Below are positions 1-7,163 of a stretch of 64,000 bases of DNA, one piece after another (within the stretch, counting starts at the first letter, position 1; every line of letters starts with the position of its first letter). A program made the translations under genes and the position numbers. The stretch lies in contig DASUJY010000006.1 in assembly GCA_036279015.1 (NCBI GenBank), positions 42,281-106,280 on the forward strand. The letters are read 5' to 3'. The DNA is from DATEOR01 sp036279015. Its GTDB lineage: Bacteria; Actinomycetota; Thermoleophilia; Gaiellales; Gaiellaceae. Under the pieces are notes generated by a model. That model searched no databases and was not told where the DNA came from. It saw only the letters and a program-made list of their open reading frames with translations.

Positions 1-1074
1 GGAGAGTGCGACCTTCACGTCGCGCGCCGCGAGCTCGGACACGAGGTAGGTCGGGAGGGCGGACGAGTCGGCGAACGGCTCGTCGAAGGCGGCGACGAGC
101 CGCGGAAGGAGCTCCGCCGCGTCGGGCCGGACGACCAGCTCGTGGTGGTCGGTCCCGTAGCGCTCGGCCACCTGGCGGGCGTCGGCGAGCTCGTCGAAGG
201 AGCCCTCGTCGAAGCCGATCGAGAAGGTCTGCACAGGCTCGCGGCTCTCGAGGGCGGCGAGCGCCGCGAGCGCACCGGAGTCGACGCCTCCCGAGAGCAG
301 GACCCCGACGGGGACGTCCGCGATCAGGTGTGCGCGCACCGAGTCGCGCAGGCGTGCCCGGAGCTCCTCCGCGAGCTCGTTCTCGTCCTCGCTCCTGAGC
401 TCGGCGGAGGGCGCCGGCGCCGGGCGCGCATATCGCTCGAGGCTCGGCTCGCCTTCTCCTTCCCAGACGAGCAGGTGGCCGGCCGGAAGCTTGCGCGTCC
501 CCTGCCAGATCGAGAGCGGCGCCGGAATCGAGTTGAACGCCAGGAACGCCTCGAGGGCGTCGAGATCGACCTCGCCGCGCGGAAGGGCCTTCAGCTCGGA
601 GGCGAAGGCGAGGGTCCCGCCCTCGGCCGAGTAGTAGAGCGGCTTGATCCCGAAGGGGTCGCGGGCGAGCACGAGGCGCCGTCGCTTCGAGTCCCAGACC
701 GCGACGGCGAACATCCCGCGCAGCTCGGAGGCGAAGCGCGGGCCGCGTTCCTCATAGAGATGGACGAGCACCTCGGTGTCGCTCTGGGTGCGGAAGACGT
801 GGCCCCGGCGCTCGAGAGTGCCGCGCAGCTCGCGGTGGTTGTAGATCTCCCCGTTCTGGACGACGTGGATCGAGCCGTCTTCGTTGGCGATCGGCTGGTC
901 GCCCCCCGCGATGTCGATGATCGAGAGACGCCGCGCCCCGAGCGCGACCGGTCCGTCCACGAGCGCGCCCGCGCTGTCCGGGCCGCGATGGCGAAGGGTC
1001 TCGCACATCGCCTCGAGGGGGCTCGCGTCGACCGGTTTCCCGTCGAGCGAGGCGAGTCCGCAGATCCCGCACAT
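1..1074 (-). CDS. asnB: Asparagine synthase, glutamine-hydrolysing (3' part beyond window edge)
   Basis: Transfers glutamine-derived ammonia to an aspartyl-AMP intermediate to form asparagine, or acts on an aspartate-like acceptor in a glycan locus. The first 358 residues are in the window. The protein opens MCGICGL, so Cys2 is the N-terminal nucleophile of a class II glutaminase domain. Typical motifs follow: RHRGPDS, NGEIYNH and SDTEVL. The synthetase domain starts around residue 215, with the PP-loop ATP-binding motif LSGGVDS near residue 285. The reading frame is still open at base 1, within the VALS segment that normally continues into GxGGDE, so roughly 250 residues are missing. The gene begins 11 bases after the phosphoglycosyl transferase on the same strand and is probably in its operon, a common pairing in actinobacterial exopolysaccharide loci. 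I see no clear Shine-Dalgarno sequence. Confidence 0.95.
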   Translation of the reverse strand, partial: MCGICGLASLDGKPVDASPLEAMCETLRHRGPDSAGALVDGPVALGARRLSIIDIAGGDQPIANEDGSIHVVQNGEIYNHRELRGTLERRGHVFRTQSDTEVLVHLYEERGPRFASELRGMFAVAVWDSKRRRLVLARDPFGIKPLYYSAEGGTLAFASELKALPRGEVDLDALEAFLAFNSIPAPLSIWQGTRKLPAGHLLVWEGEGEPSLERYARPAPAPSAELRSEDENELAEELRARLRDSVRAHLIADVPVGVLLSGGVDSGALAALAALESREPVQTFSIGFDEGSFDELADARQVAERYGTDHHELVVRPDAAELLPRLVAAFDEPFADSSALPTYLVSELAARDVKVALS

Positions 1075-1085
1075 GGCCGAGGAGT

Positions 1086-1781
1086 CTAGTGACGAGCCCC
1101 GCGCAGAAGTCCCCACACCGCGGTGATCGACTGCTTGGTCACCCGCCAGACCGTCGCCACGACGACTCGGAGATAGAGGCCGACCGAGCGATCGGCGATG
1201 TACTCGAGGTCGTGGGCGAGCTTCTCCGCCCATGCCTCCTCGCGACCCATGCGCGTCTGCGCGAATCCGGTGAGGCCCGGCCGGACGACGAGCCGCTGCC
1301 AGTACTGGGGGATCTCGCGGGCGAGCGCCTCGAAGAACGTCGGCCGGATCGGACGGGGCCCGACGATCGACATGTCACCGCGGAGGACGTTCCAGAGCTG
1401 CGGCATCTCGTCGAGCTGCGAGGCGCGCAGCCAGCGCCCGAGCCGGGTCACCTCGGCGGCCGTCCGCACGGAGAGCTCCTCGCCGTAGTAAGGGCCGAGC
1501 CGGGTCTCGGCGTCGCGCCTGAGCGTGCGGAACTTGAACATGTGGAAGATCCGGCCGTATCGTCCGACCCGCAGGCCGCGGTAGAGGATCGGCGTCCCGG
1601 AGGTGGCGAGGAAGACAACGGTCACGAGCGCGAGCACGGGCAGCGCGACCAGGAGCGCGAGCGCCGAGATGAGGACGTCGAGCATGCGGAGGGCCGCGTC
1701 CACGAGCCGCGGGCCAGACCCCTCCCGCGAGAGGCGGGTGTACTGCTCGGCGAGCGACTCGGTCTCGCCAGGCCGCGTCAT
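1086..1781 (-). CDS. Sugar-phosphate transferase (monotopic phosphoglycosyl transferase, PglC/WcaJ C-terminal type)
   Basis: Transfers a sugar-1-phosphate from a nucleotide sugar to undecaprenyl phosphate, the first committed step of a surface glycan, at the inner face of the membrane. The 231-residue protein has one hydrophobic membrane segment (about residues 30-60). The family motifs follow in order: FKFRTL near 105, DEMPQLWNVLRGDMSIVGPRP near 145-165, and RPGLTGFAQ near 188. The length fits the short bacterial family lacking the N-terminal multi-spanning domain. It is transcribed away from the LysR gene, with only 28 bases between the two starts, and asnB follows after 11 bases. A second enzyme of this family lies at 44.4 kb, so two glycans or two initiating sugars are possible. 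The sugar cannot be read from the sequence. Confidence 0.93.
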   Translation of the reverse strand: MTRPGETESLAEQYTRLSREGSGPRLVDAALRMLDVLISALALLVALPVLALVTVVFLATSGTPILYRGLRVGRYGRIFHMFKFRTLRRDAETRLGPYYGEELSVRTAAEVTRLGRWLRASQLDEMPQLWNVLRGDMSIVGPRPIRPTFFEALAREIPQYWQRLVVRPGLTGFAQTRMGREEAWAEKLAHDLEYIADRSVGLYLRVVVATVWRVTKQSITAVWGLLRGARH

Positions 1782-1795
1782 CGGCTTAGGCGCTG

Positions 1796-1801
1796 CATAA
1801 T
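1796..1801 (+). promoter_or_regulatory. Probable -10 element of the lysR gene
   Basis: CATAAT lies eight bases before the ATG of the LysR gene, in a 28-base divergent gap. With no Shine-Dalgarno sequence visible, this fits a leaderless transcript. No clear -35 is seen. Confidence 0.4.
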
Positions 1802-1809
1802 GATTCCTT

Positions 1810-2700
1810 ATGGATACCCGTCAGCTTGCCGCCTTCTGCGCGGTCGTCGAGAAGAGGAGCTTTTCACAGGCGGCGGAGAAGTTGGGGGTCACGCAGCCGG
1901 CGGTGAGTCTGCAGGTGCGCGGGCTCGAGGAGCGCCTCGGCCAGAAGCTCCTCGACCGGTCGGGACGGAGCGTCGAGCCGACCGAGGCGGGGCTTCGCCT
2001 CTTCCGCAGCGCCCAGCGCATGCTGGCTCTCGAGCAGCAGCTCTACGAGGACGTGGCTGCCGAGGGCGCCGACCTCCAGGGGACGCTCGAGATCGGTGCA
2101 TCGACCGGTCCCGGCGCCCATCTCGTGCCGCTGCTCCTCTGCGAGTTCCAGCGTGAGCATCCCGACCTGCACGTCTCGCTCTCGATCTGGGACACCCAGA
2201 CCGTCAGCGACAAGGTCGCCCTGCGAGAGCTCGAGCTCGGCGTCGTCGGCGCCCTGCGCAGGAGCCGGTCGCTCGAGTTCGAGCCGCTCGTCCGCGACGA
2301 GATCGTCCTCGCCGTCCCGCCCGGCCACGCGTCTGCGGGCCGCTCCGTCTCACTCGATGGCCTGCGGGACGAGAACGTCATCGCGATGCAGGAGGGAGCC
2401 GGCGTGCGGCAGGTCGTCGACGGGGAGCTCCGCCGCGCCGGCCTTCGCCTCCGCGAGCTCGATCCGAAGCTGGAGCTCGGCCTTCAGGAGTCGGTGAAGA
2501 GCGCCGTCGCCGCGGGCTTCGGCGTCACCTTCATCTCGCGCACCGCGATCGAGGGAGAGCTCGCCGCCGGCACGCTGGCCGCCGCGCGCGTGACAGGCCT
2601 CGAGCCGGCCCGGCAGATCTACGTCGTCCGCGCGAAGGGGCGCCCGCCGAGCCGCGCGGCTGCGAGCTTCCTCGACTTCGCGCGGAGGCGGACGTCGTGA
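1810..2700 (+). CDS. LysR-family transcriptional regulator (CysL/selenium-associated LysR-like)
   Basis: A 296-residue LysR-type regulator. Residues 1-60 form the winged helix-turn-helix (FSQAAEKLGVTQPAVSLQVRGLE). From about residue 90 a periplasmic-binding-protein-like effector domain begins with LQGTLEIGASTGPGAHLVP, a form I associate with the CysL and selenium-metabolism LysR subfamily; this assignment is from memory. The start is the only sensible ATG and sits eight bases after a -10-like CATAAT. The stop overlaps the GTG of the next gene (GTGA), so the regulator and the dehydrogenase are translationally coupled, suggesting the regulator controls its own operon. The divergent neighbour is the phosphoglycosyl transferase. 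The effector is unknown. A sulfur-related signal is possible given the sulfate operon 5 kb downstream, but nothing in the sequence proves it. Confidence 0.93.
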   Translation: MDTRQLAAFCAVVEKRSFSQAAEKLGVTQPAVSLQVRGLEERLGQKLLDRSGRSVEPTEAGLRLFRSAQRMLALEQQLYEDVAAEGADLQGTLEIGASTGPGAHLVPLLLCEFQREHPDLHVSLSIWDTQTVSDKVALRELELGVVGALRRSRSLEFEPLVRDEIVLAVPPGHASAGRSVSLDGLRDENVIAMQEGAGVRQVVDGELRRAGLRLRELDPKLELGLQESVKSAVAAGFGVTFISRTAIEGELAAGTLAAARVTGLEPARQIYVVRAKGRPPSRAAASFLDFARRRTS

Positions 2701-3671
2701 TCGTCCGCTGGGGCCTCGATGCCCTGCCCGCCGTCCTCGCGGAGGCCGGCGTCGCTCGCCCGCTCCTCGTCAGCACCGATCGCTGGCGCGACCTCGATCT
2801 CCCGGCGGCGAGCGCCTTCCACGGGGTGAGGCCGCACGTACCTGCCGACTCCGTCGCCGCGGCGCAGGAGGCGGCGGCGGAGGCGGACGGCCTGCTCGCG
2901 GTGGGGGGCGGGAGCGCGATCGACACGGCCAAGGCGGTCTCGTCGGCGACCGGCCTGGCCCTCGTCTCGGTCCCGACGACGTACTCCGGCGCAGAGTGGA
3001 CGCCCGGCTTCGGCGTGCGCGACGAGGAGCGCCGGGTGAAGACGGGCGGGAGCGGGGCGCGGCTCGCCGGGATCGTCTACGAGCCGGAGCTGACCTACGG
3101 CCTTCCCGCCGCCGAGACGGGCGGTACGGCGCTGAACGCGCTCGCGCACTGCGCGGAGGCGCTCTACGTCCGGGGGCGGAACGACGAGGCCGACGCCGAG
3201 GCGCTCGCCGGCGCGCCGCTCATCTCGGACTCGCTGCCGCTCGTCCTCGCCGACGGCGGCTACCCGGAGGGACGGCGCCTGTTGCTCGAGGGCGCCATGC
3301 ACGCGGGCGCGGCCCTCGCGGGCGCGGGCCTCGGGCTCGGCCACGCGATGGCGCAGGCGGTCGGCGGCCGCTACGGCATCGCGCACGGCGCGGCGAACGC
3401 GGTCTGTCTGCCGCCCGCGCTTCGCTTCAACCTCGAGGTCGCCGCGCGAGAGATCGAGCGCTTCGGCGAGGCGCTCGGCCGCGACGACCCGATCGGCCGC
3501 GTCGAGGAGCTCGCGCGCCTCTCGGGCTACACGCTCCTCCGCCATCTCGGCGTGCCGGAGGAGGATCTCCCTGCGCTCGCGAGCGCGGCCGCCGAGCGCG
3601 GCGGCGCCAGGGCGAACCCGCGCCCCGCCTCAGCCGATGACGTGCTCGCGCTCTTCGAGAGCGTCTGGTGA
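2697..3671 (+). CDS. Iron-containing alcohol dehydrogenase, maleylacetate reductase-like
   Basis: Probably an NAD(P)H-dependent reductase of the Fe-ADH superfamily. The 324 residues contain the nucleotide-binding GGGSAIDTAKA near 64-75, the PTTYSGAEWT segment near 92, and NALAHCAEALY near 150. The metal-binding histidine region HAMAQAVGGRYGIAHGAANA lies near 215-235. The GRYGIAHG pattern and the short length resemble maleylacetate reductase, which reduces maleylacetate to 3-oxoadipate in hydroxyquinol and chlorocatechol breakdown. No ring-cleavage dioxygenase is nearby, so the true substrate is uncertain. The GTG start overlaps the lysR stop by four bases. The 3' end overlaps the convergent methyltransferase gene by 42 bases, and both frames look genuine to their stops. 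Confidence 0.88.
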   Translation: MIVRWGLDALPAVLAEAGVARPLLVSTDRWRDLDLPAASAFHGVRPHVPADSVAAAQEAAAEADGLLAVGGGSAIDTAKAVSSATGLALVSVPTTYSGAEWTPGFGVRDEERRVKTGGSGARLAGIVYEPELTYGLPAAETGGTALNALAHCAEALYVRGRNDEADAEALAGAPLISDSLPLVLADGGYPEGRRLLLEGAMHAGAALAGAGLGLGHAMAQAVGGRYGIAHGAANAVCLPPALRFNLEVAAREIERFGEALGRDDPIGRVEELARLSGYTLLRHLGVPEEDLPALASAAAERGGARANPRPASADDVLALFESVW

Positions 3672-4556
3672 GGGCCGGGCGACGAGCCTGAGCTTCTGAA
3701 CGGCGAGGTCGTCGGCGCCGTAGGCGCGGAAGCGCGGAGCCAGATCGTCGGGCAGGCGCGGGTCCTTCGGCCGCCAGGCCTGCTCCGCCGTCACCGTCAG
3801 CCCGGCCTGGGCGAACGCGCGCAGGTAGTCGGGCCGGCGCAGGCGGTTCTGGTAGAGGAGCCGGGAGTTCACGAGCCTCCACGTGCGCTCGCCGTAGCGA
3901 AGGAAGTCGTACGGGCCGACGGCGGAGTCGAAATGGGAGAAGTGGTCGCTCAGGTCGATCCGGCAGCTGATTGCACCGTCCGGGCGCAGGAGCCGGCGAC
4001 ACTCGGCGAGAAGCGGCAAGAGCTCCTCTGCCGGCACGTGCTCGAGGGTGCTCGTGCTCGAGACGAAGTCGAGCGAGCCGGCCGGAAGCCCGGTGGCGCG
4101 GGCGTCGCGGGGGGCGAGGTATTGGATTCCGAACCGCTGCTCGAGCTCCGCCGGCGACTCGACGGAGGCGCGCCCGGGATCCCGCAGCTCGCGCCCGCCC
4201 TCGGCGCGGATGGCCCGGAGCCGCGCGAGGCTCGCCGTGACGAGCGGGAGGCGAACGTTGGGCCGCAGGTCGACCACGACTTGCCGCTCCACGCCGAGCG
4301 ACCAGAGCGAGAGCGGGACGGCGAGGTCCCAGCCGGCTCCGAACTCGTAAAAGACGGCCTCGGAAGCCGGCCGCCCGGGCCCATGCGCCTCGTAGGCATC
4401 GAGGTGCTGGACCGCCCGGCGGAACAGACGCCGGAAGCCCTGCTCGGAGACGGGCAGCGAGCGCGTGACGTGGCGCTGGAGCAGGTAGTTGGCGCGTTCG
4501 GGCTGAGGCAGCCCGCTCAAGCCCTTCTGGAGGAGAGCCTTCGCGACCCAGCGCAC
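3630..4556 (-). CDS. Class I SAM-dependent methyltransferase domain protein
   Basis: A 308-residue protein with a Rossmann-type methyltransferase core. Motif I is FYEFGAGWD near residue 70. An acidic strand end VVDLRP follows near 95. A post-motif region LDFVSSTSTLEHVPAEELLPLLAECRRLLRPDG, typical of methyltransferase family 11, lies near 165-195. The N-terminal 65 residues are helical and basic and do not match a family I know. The target could be a glycan or small molecule. The GTG start is chosen because it is the first in frame; the divergent small gene begins 39 bases away. The 3' end overlaps the convergent dehydrogenase gene by 42 bases. Confidence 0.85.
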   Translation of the reverse strand: MRWVAKALLQKGLSGLPQPERANYLLQRHVTRSLPVSEQGFRRLFRRAVQHLDAYEAHGPGRPASEAVFYEFGAGWDLAVPLSLWSLGVERQVVVDLRPNVRLPLVTASLARLRAIRAEGGRELRDPGRASVESPAELEQRFGIQYLAPRDARATGLPAGSLDFVSSTSTLEHVPAEELLPLLAECRRLLRPDGAISCRIDLSDHFSHFDSAVGPYDFLRYGERTWRLVNSRLLYQNRLRRPDYLRAFAQAGLTVTAEQAWRPKDPRLPDDLAPRFRAYGADDLAVQKLRLVARPSPDALEEREHVIG

Positions 4557-4579
4557 CGCGAAAGCTTAGTGTCGGTCAG

Positions 4580-4585
4580 TAGGCT
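4580..4585 (+). promoter_or_regulatory. Probable -10 element (TAGGCT), leaderless start
   Basis: TAGGCT lies nine bases before the ATG at 4595, with no Shine-Dalgarno sequence between. The context TCAGTAGGCT recurs exactly before the cupin gene at 63.7 kb. Confidence 0.5.
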
Positions 4586-4594
4586 TTCGGCGCG

Positions 4595-5242
4595 ATGGCC
4601 GACGACTGGCGTGTGACGATCGACTTTGACGACGAGGGCGACGGGACGCAGCTCGCAGAGTGGCTCGCGGCGCTCGAGCTCGAGGCAGAAGAACGGTCGT
4701 CGCTCGGCGACCGTGTCGTCGTCAGCCGCGACGGCGCCCGCGTCTACCTCTACTCGGACCTCGAAGGCCCGGCGCGCGAGGCCCTTCGGACCGTCTCGTC
4801 GCGGATCGAGCAGGAGGGGCTTGCTGCCGTGACCGCCCTCGAGCGCTGGCATCCGGTCGAGCAGGCGTGGAGGGACGGTTCGATTCCCATCCCGACGACC
4901 GCGCACGGGCTGGACGAGGAGCACGAGCGCCTTCAGCAGCGGGAGGCGGCCGAGTCGGCGCGAAGCGGCGCCGCCCAGTGGGAGGTGCGCGTCGAGCTGC
5001 CGGACCACGACGACACCGTCCGGCTCGCCGAGCGGCTCGAGTCCGACGGTGTCCCGGTCGTGCGCCGCCACACGTTCCTCATCGCCGGCGCTGCGAACGA
5101 GGACGAGGCGCGCGACCTGGCGGAGCGGGTTCGCCGCGAGGCCCCGGAGGACGCGCGGGTCGAGGTTGAGCCGGGCGGCGGGATGGTCTGGGAGGTCAGT
5201 CCCCAGAACCCGTTCGTCCTCTTCGGCGGCCTCGGCGGCTAG
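4595..5242 (+). CDS. Conserved hypothetical protein with an internal duplication
   Basis: I do not recognise the family. The 215-residue acidic protein has no signal peptide or membrane segment and is probably cytoplasmic. The two halves look like copies of one alpha/beta unit. Residues about 5-75 (WRVTIDFDD, then LAEWLAAL, VVVSRDGARVYLY, AREAL) align by eye with residues about 128-198 (WEVRVELPD, then LAERLESDG, VVRRHTFLIAG, ARDLAERV). They are joined by a helical linker rich in Glu and Gln. The pattern suggests two ferredoxin-like beta-alpha-beta modules. The C-terminus is Gly-rich (FGGLGG). The gene stands alone between a divergent methyltransferase and the MFS exporter, with its own leaderless-type promoter. 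Confidence 0.85.
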   Translation: MADDWRVTIDFDDEGDGTQLAEWLAALELEAEERSSLGDRVVVSRDGARVYLYSDLEGPAREALRTVSSRIEQEGLAAVTALERWHPVEQAWRDGSIPIPTTAHGLDEEHERLQQREAAESARSGAAQWEVRVELPDHDDTVRLAERLESDGVPVVRRHTFLIAGAANEDEARDLAERVRREAPEDARVEVEPGGGMVWEVSPQNPFVLFGGLGG

Positions 5243-5263
5243 CGCCCGGCCCAGCTAGTCGGG

Positions 5264-5269
5264 TAGGCT
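5264..5269 (+). promoter_or_regulatory. Possible -10 element for the exporter leader
   Basis: TAGGCT, identical to the hexamer before the 4595 and 63677 genes, lies 38 bases before the small leader ORF. It would place the transcript start near 5276. Confidence 0.35.
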
Positions 5270-5306
5270 CTCCTGGTCGAGGCATGACCTGATCGGAGGC
5301 CGCATC

Positions 5307-5357
5307 GTGGAAATCGAACCGCACGCACCCTACGGCGGCCTTCGCCTGCCCGGCTAG
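5307..5357 (+). CDS. Putative 16-residue leader peptide upstream of the MFS exporter
   Basis: A GTG-started ORF reading VEIEPHAPYGGLRLPG and ending in TAG. A strong Shine-Dalgarno GGAGG lies seven bases upstream (5295-5299), better than that of many real genes in the window. It is followed by a 9-base-pair hairpin and then the exporter start 75 bases later. Short leaders of this layout control many drug-efflux and ribosome-protection genes through ribosome stalling. The peptide could equally be a chance ORF; conservation in related genomes would decide. Confidence 0.4.
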   Translation: MEIEPHAPYGGLRLPG

Positions 5358-5382
5358 CTCCGCACTCTTCGCGCGTCTCTCC

Positions 5383-5404
5383 GGGCCGGCACCGCTGCCG
5401 GCCC
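5383..5404 (+). promoter_or_regulatory. Stem-loop between leader ORF and exporter gene
   Basis: GGGCCGGCA and TGCCGGCCC form a perfect 9-base-pair stem with the loop CCGC. It ends 27 bases before the exporter GTG. No proper U-tract follows (only GCATTTCC), so it is more likely an attenuator or translational control structure than a terminator. Confidence 0.4.
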
Positions 5405-5431
5405 CGTGCATTTCCCCGAGGAACGAGAGAC

Positions 5432-6718
5432 GTGAATCCCGAGACGACCATAGGCCTGCGCCACGTGAAGATCCTGCGCCCTTTGGCGATCAGAGACTTT
5501 GCGCTGCTCTGGACCGGCGCGGCGGTCTCGCTCCTCGGCGACGGCGTCTACATCGTCACGATCGCCTGGCAGGTCTACGAGCTCTCCGACACGCCGACCG
5601 CGCTCTCGCTCGTCGGAGTCGCCTGGACCCTGCCGATGGCCGCCTTCCTGCTCGTCGGCGGGATCGTCAGCGACCGGTTCGACCGGCGCCGGGTCATGGT
5701 CGCCACCGACGCGCTGCGGGCGCTCGCCGTCGCCGCGATCGCGGTCCTCTCGCTCACCGGAGCCGTCGAGCTCTGGCATCTCTTCCTGCTCGCGGTCGTG
5801 TTCGGGACCGGGGACGCATTCTTCGGCCCGGCCTTCAACTCGACGGTCCCCCAGATCGTGCCGCGGCGGCTGCTCGTGGAGGCCAACTCGCTCGACCAGT
5901 TCATCCGTCCGTTCATGATGGCGCTCGCCGGGCCCGCGATCGGAGGCTGGACCGTCGCCGCGCTCGGCACGGGCGCCGCCTTCGCGCTCGACGCAGGCTC
6001 GTTCTGCGTCTCGGCCCTCGCCATCTCGCTCATGTCGAGCGGGCTCCGCGCGCGCCGCGACGCGGAGGAGCCGAGCACGGCGCTCGCCGATCTCCGCGAG
6101 GGCTTCCGCTTCGTCCGCGCGCATGCATGGATCTGGGGGACGCTGCTCGGGACGGCCATCTCGCTCCTCGCGTTCTGGGGCCCGGTCGAGGTGCTCGTGC
6201 CCTTCCGGATCAAGAACGACCTCGGCGGCGGCGCCGACGACTTCGGGCTGGTCCTCGCCGCCGGCGGCGTCGGCTCCATCCTCGCGGCCGTCGTGATGGC
6301 CCAGCTCGGCCTGCCCCGGAAGCACATGACGTTCATGTACGTCACCTGGGCGGTCGGAAGCCTCGGGATCGCCGGGCTCGCCTTCGCGGGCGTGCTCTGG
6401 CAGGCGATGGCCTCGTCGTTCTTCCAGCAGGCGCTCTTCGCGTCGGGCCTGATCGTGTGGGGAACGCTCATGCAGACGCTCGTCCCCGTCGAGCTGCTCG
6501 GGCGCGTAACGAGCCTCGACTGGCTCGTGTCGACGTCGCTCGTCCCGATCTCCTTCGCCCTCACCGGCCCTGCCGCGGCGGCGGTCGGGGTCGAGACGAC
6601 GCTCGTCGGCGCCGGGGTGCTCGCGGCCCTGGCGACCCTCGCCTGCCTCTTCATCCCGGGGATGCGCGACACCGAGCGCGGCGAGGCGCTCAGGCTCGCG
6701 GCCCACGAGAACGTCTGA
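5432..6718 (+). CDS. MFS transporter (MFS_3, EntS/MefA-like exporter)
   Basis: A 428-residue integral membrane protein with about 12 predicted membrane segments. The start region FALLWTGAAVSLLGDGVY and the loop DRFDRRRVM between segments 2 and 3 mark the MFS_3 group. That group includes the enterobactin exporter EntS and macrolide exporters of the Mef type, so proton-driven export of a siderophore or antibiotic is likely. The segment GTGDAFFGPAFNSTVPQIVP near 130 is typical of the group. The GTG start follows a modest GAGGAACGAGAG Shine-Dalgarno region. Upstream lie a leader-like ORF and a hairpin that may regulate it. The next gene is convergent, six bases beyond the stop. The substrate is not deducible. 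Confidence 0.92.
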   Translation: MNPETTIGLRHVKILRPLAIRDFALLWTGAAVSLLGDGVYIVTIAWQVYELSDTPTALSLVGVAWTLPMAAFLLVGGIVSDRFDRRRVMVATDALRALAVAAIAVLSLTGAVELWHLFLLAVVFGTGDAFFGPAFNSTVPQIVPRRLLVEANSLDQFIRPFMMALAGPAIGGWTVAALGTGAAFALDAGSFCVSALAISLMSSGLRARRDAEEPSTALADLREGFRFVRAHAWIWGTLLGTAISLLAFWGPVEVLVPFRIKNDLGGGADDFGLVLAAGGVGSILAAVVMAQLGLPRKHMTFMYVTWAVGSLGIAGLAFAGVLWQAMASSFFQQALFASGLIVWGTLMQTLVPVELLGRVTSLDWLVSTSLVPISFALTGPAAAAVGVETTLVGAGVLAALATLACLFIPGMRDTERGEALRLAAHENV

Positions 6719-6724
6719 GCGCCG

Positions 6725-7078
6725 CTAGCAGGGCCCGGCGATCGGGGCGTTCTCGTCCGGGCCGTTCATGTGCTGCATGTTCGCGCCGCTCCCGGCCTGG
6801 ATGCAGTAGGAGAACTCGTCCGCGCGAACGAGCGTGACGCCGAAGGAAGGCGGCAGCTGTGCCTGGGCGCCCACGTAGGTTCCCGCGGTGCTGAACCATC
6901 CCTCCAGCACGGGCGTCGCCTGCTGGAGATTGATCGAGGCGCTCACCTGGTTGGCGGCTTCCTCCGCCTGCTGCGTCGCGGGTGAGCTGGGCCCGGTCGT
7001 CTGCATGGCCTTCAGCGTCATGTAGCCGCCGACCGCCAGCGCGGCGAGCACGGAGAGGTAGGCAAACGCACGGACCAT
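6725..7078 (-). CDS. Small membrane-anchored pilin-like protein
   Basis: A 117-residue protein with one N-terminal membrane helix (FAYLSVLAALAVGGYMTL, about residues 5-22) and an extracytoplasmic remainder. After a helical stretch (about 33-55), the segment TPVLEGWFSTAGTYVG near 58-73 resembles the variable-domain start of type IV pilins and pseudopilins, where an aromatic residue, a turn and NGTY-like residues follow the long helix. No prepilin peptidase site (G|FTLIE) is visible, so normal pilus assembly is doubtful. Two cysteines, near residue 93 and at the very C-terminus, could form the D-loop disulfide. It starts at the ATG at 7078; a longer reading through the neighbouring gene is not credible. 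It is divergent from the sulfonate operon. Confidence 0.75.
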   Translation of the reverse strand: MVRAFAYLSVLAALAVGGYMTLKAMQTTGPSSPATQQAEEAANQVSASINLQQATPVLEGWFSTAGTYVGAQAQLPPSFGVTLVRADEFSYCIQAGSGANMQHMNGPDENAPIAGPC

Positions 7079-7130
7079 GCGGTGGTTATCGGCCCTGCAC
7101 GACCTCGAGTTGAATAAGAAGTCAAAATGC

Positions 7131-7157
7131 TTGCTATTAGCTGAACGGTGGTATAGT
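7131..7157 (+). promoter_or_regulatory. Promoter of the sulfonate operon, with extended -10
   Basis: An unusually AT-rich patch precedes the operon. TGGTATAGT (TATAGT at 7152-7157) is an extended -10, six bases before the GTG at 7164, so the first mRNA is probably leaderless. TTGCTA at 7131-7136 could serve as a weak -35 (15-base spacer). The palindrome GCTATTAGC (7133-7141) lies between and could be a repressor or activator site. Confidence 0.6.
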
Positions 7158-7163
7158 CCGCCC

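Noticed and set aside
7077..7163. N-terminal extension of the flavoprotein from an ATG at 7077
   Set aside because: It would place the AT-rich promoter patch and the extended -10 inside the gene and adds residues foreign to the family. GTG 7164 fits the FAD motif.
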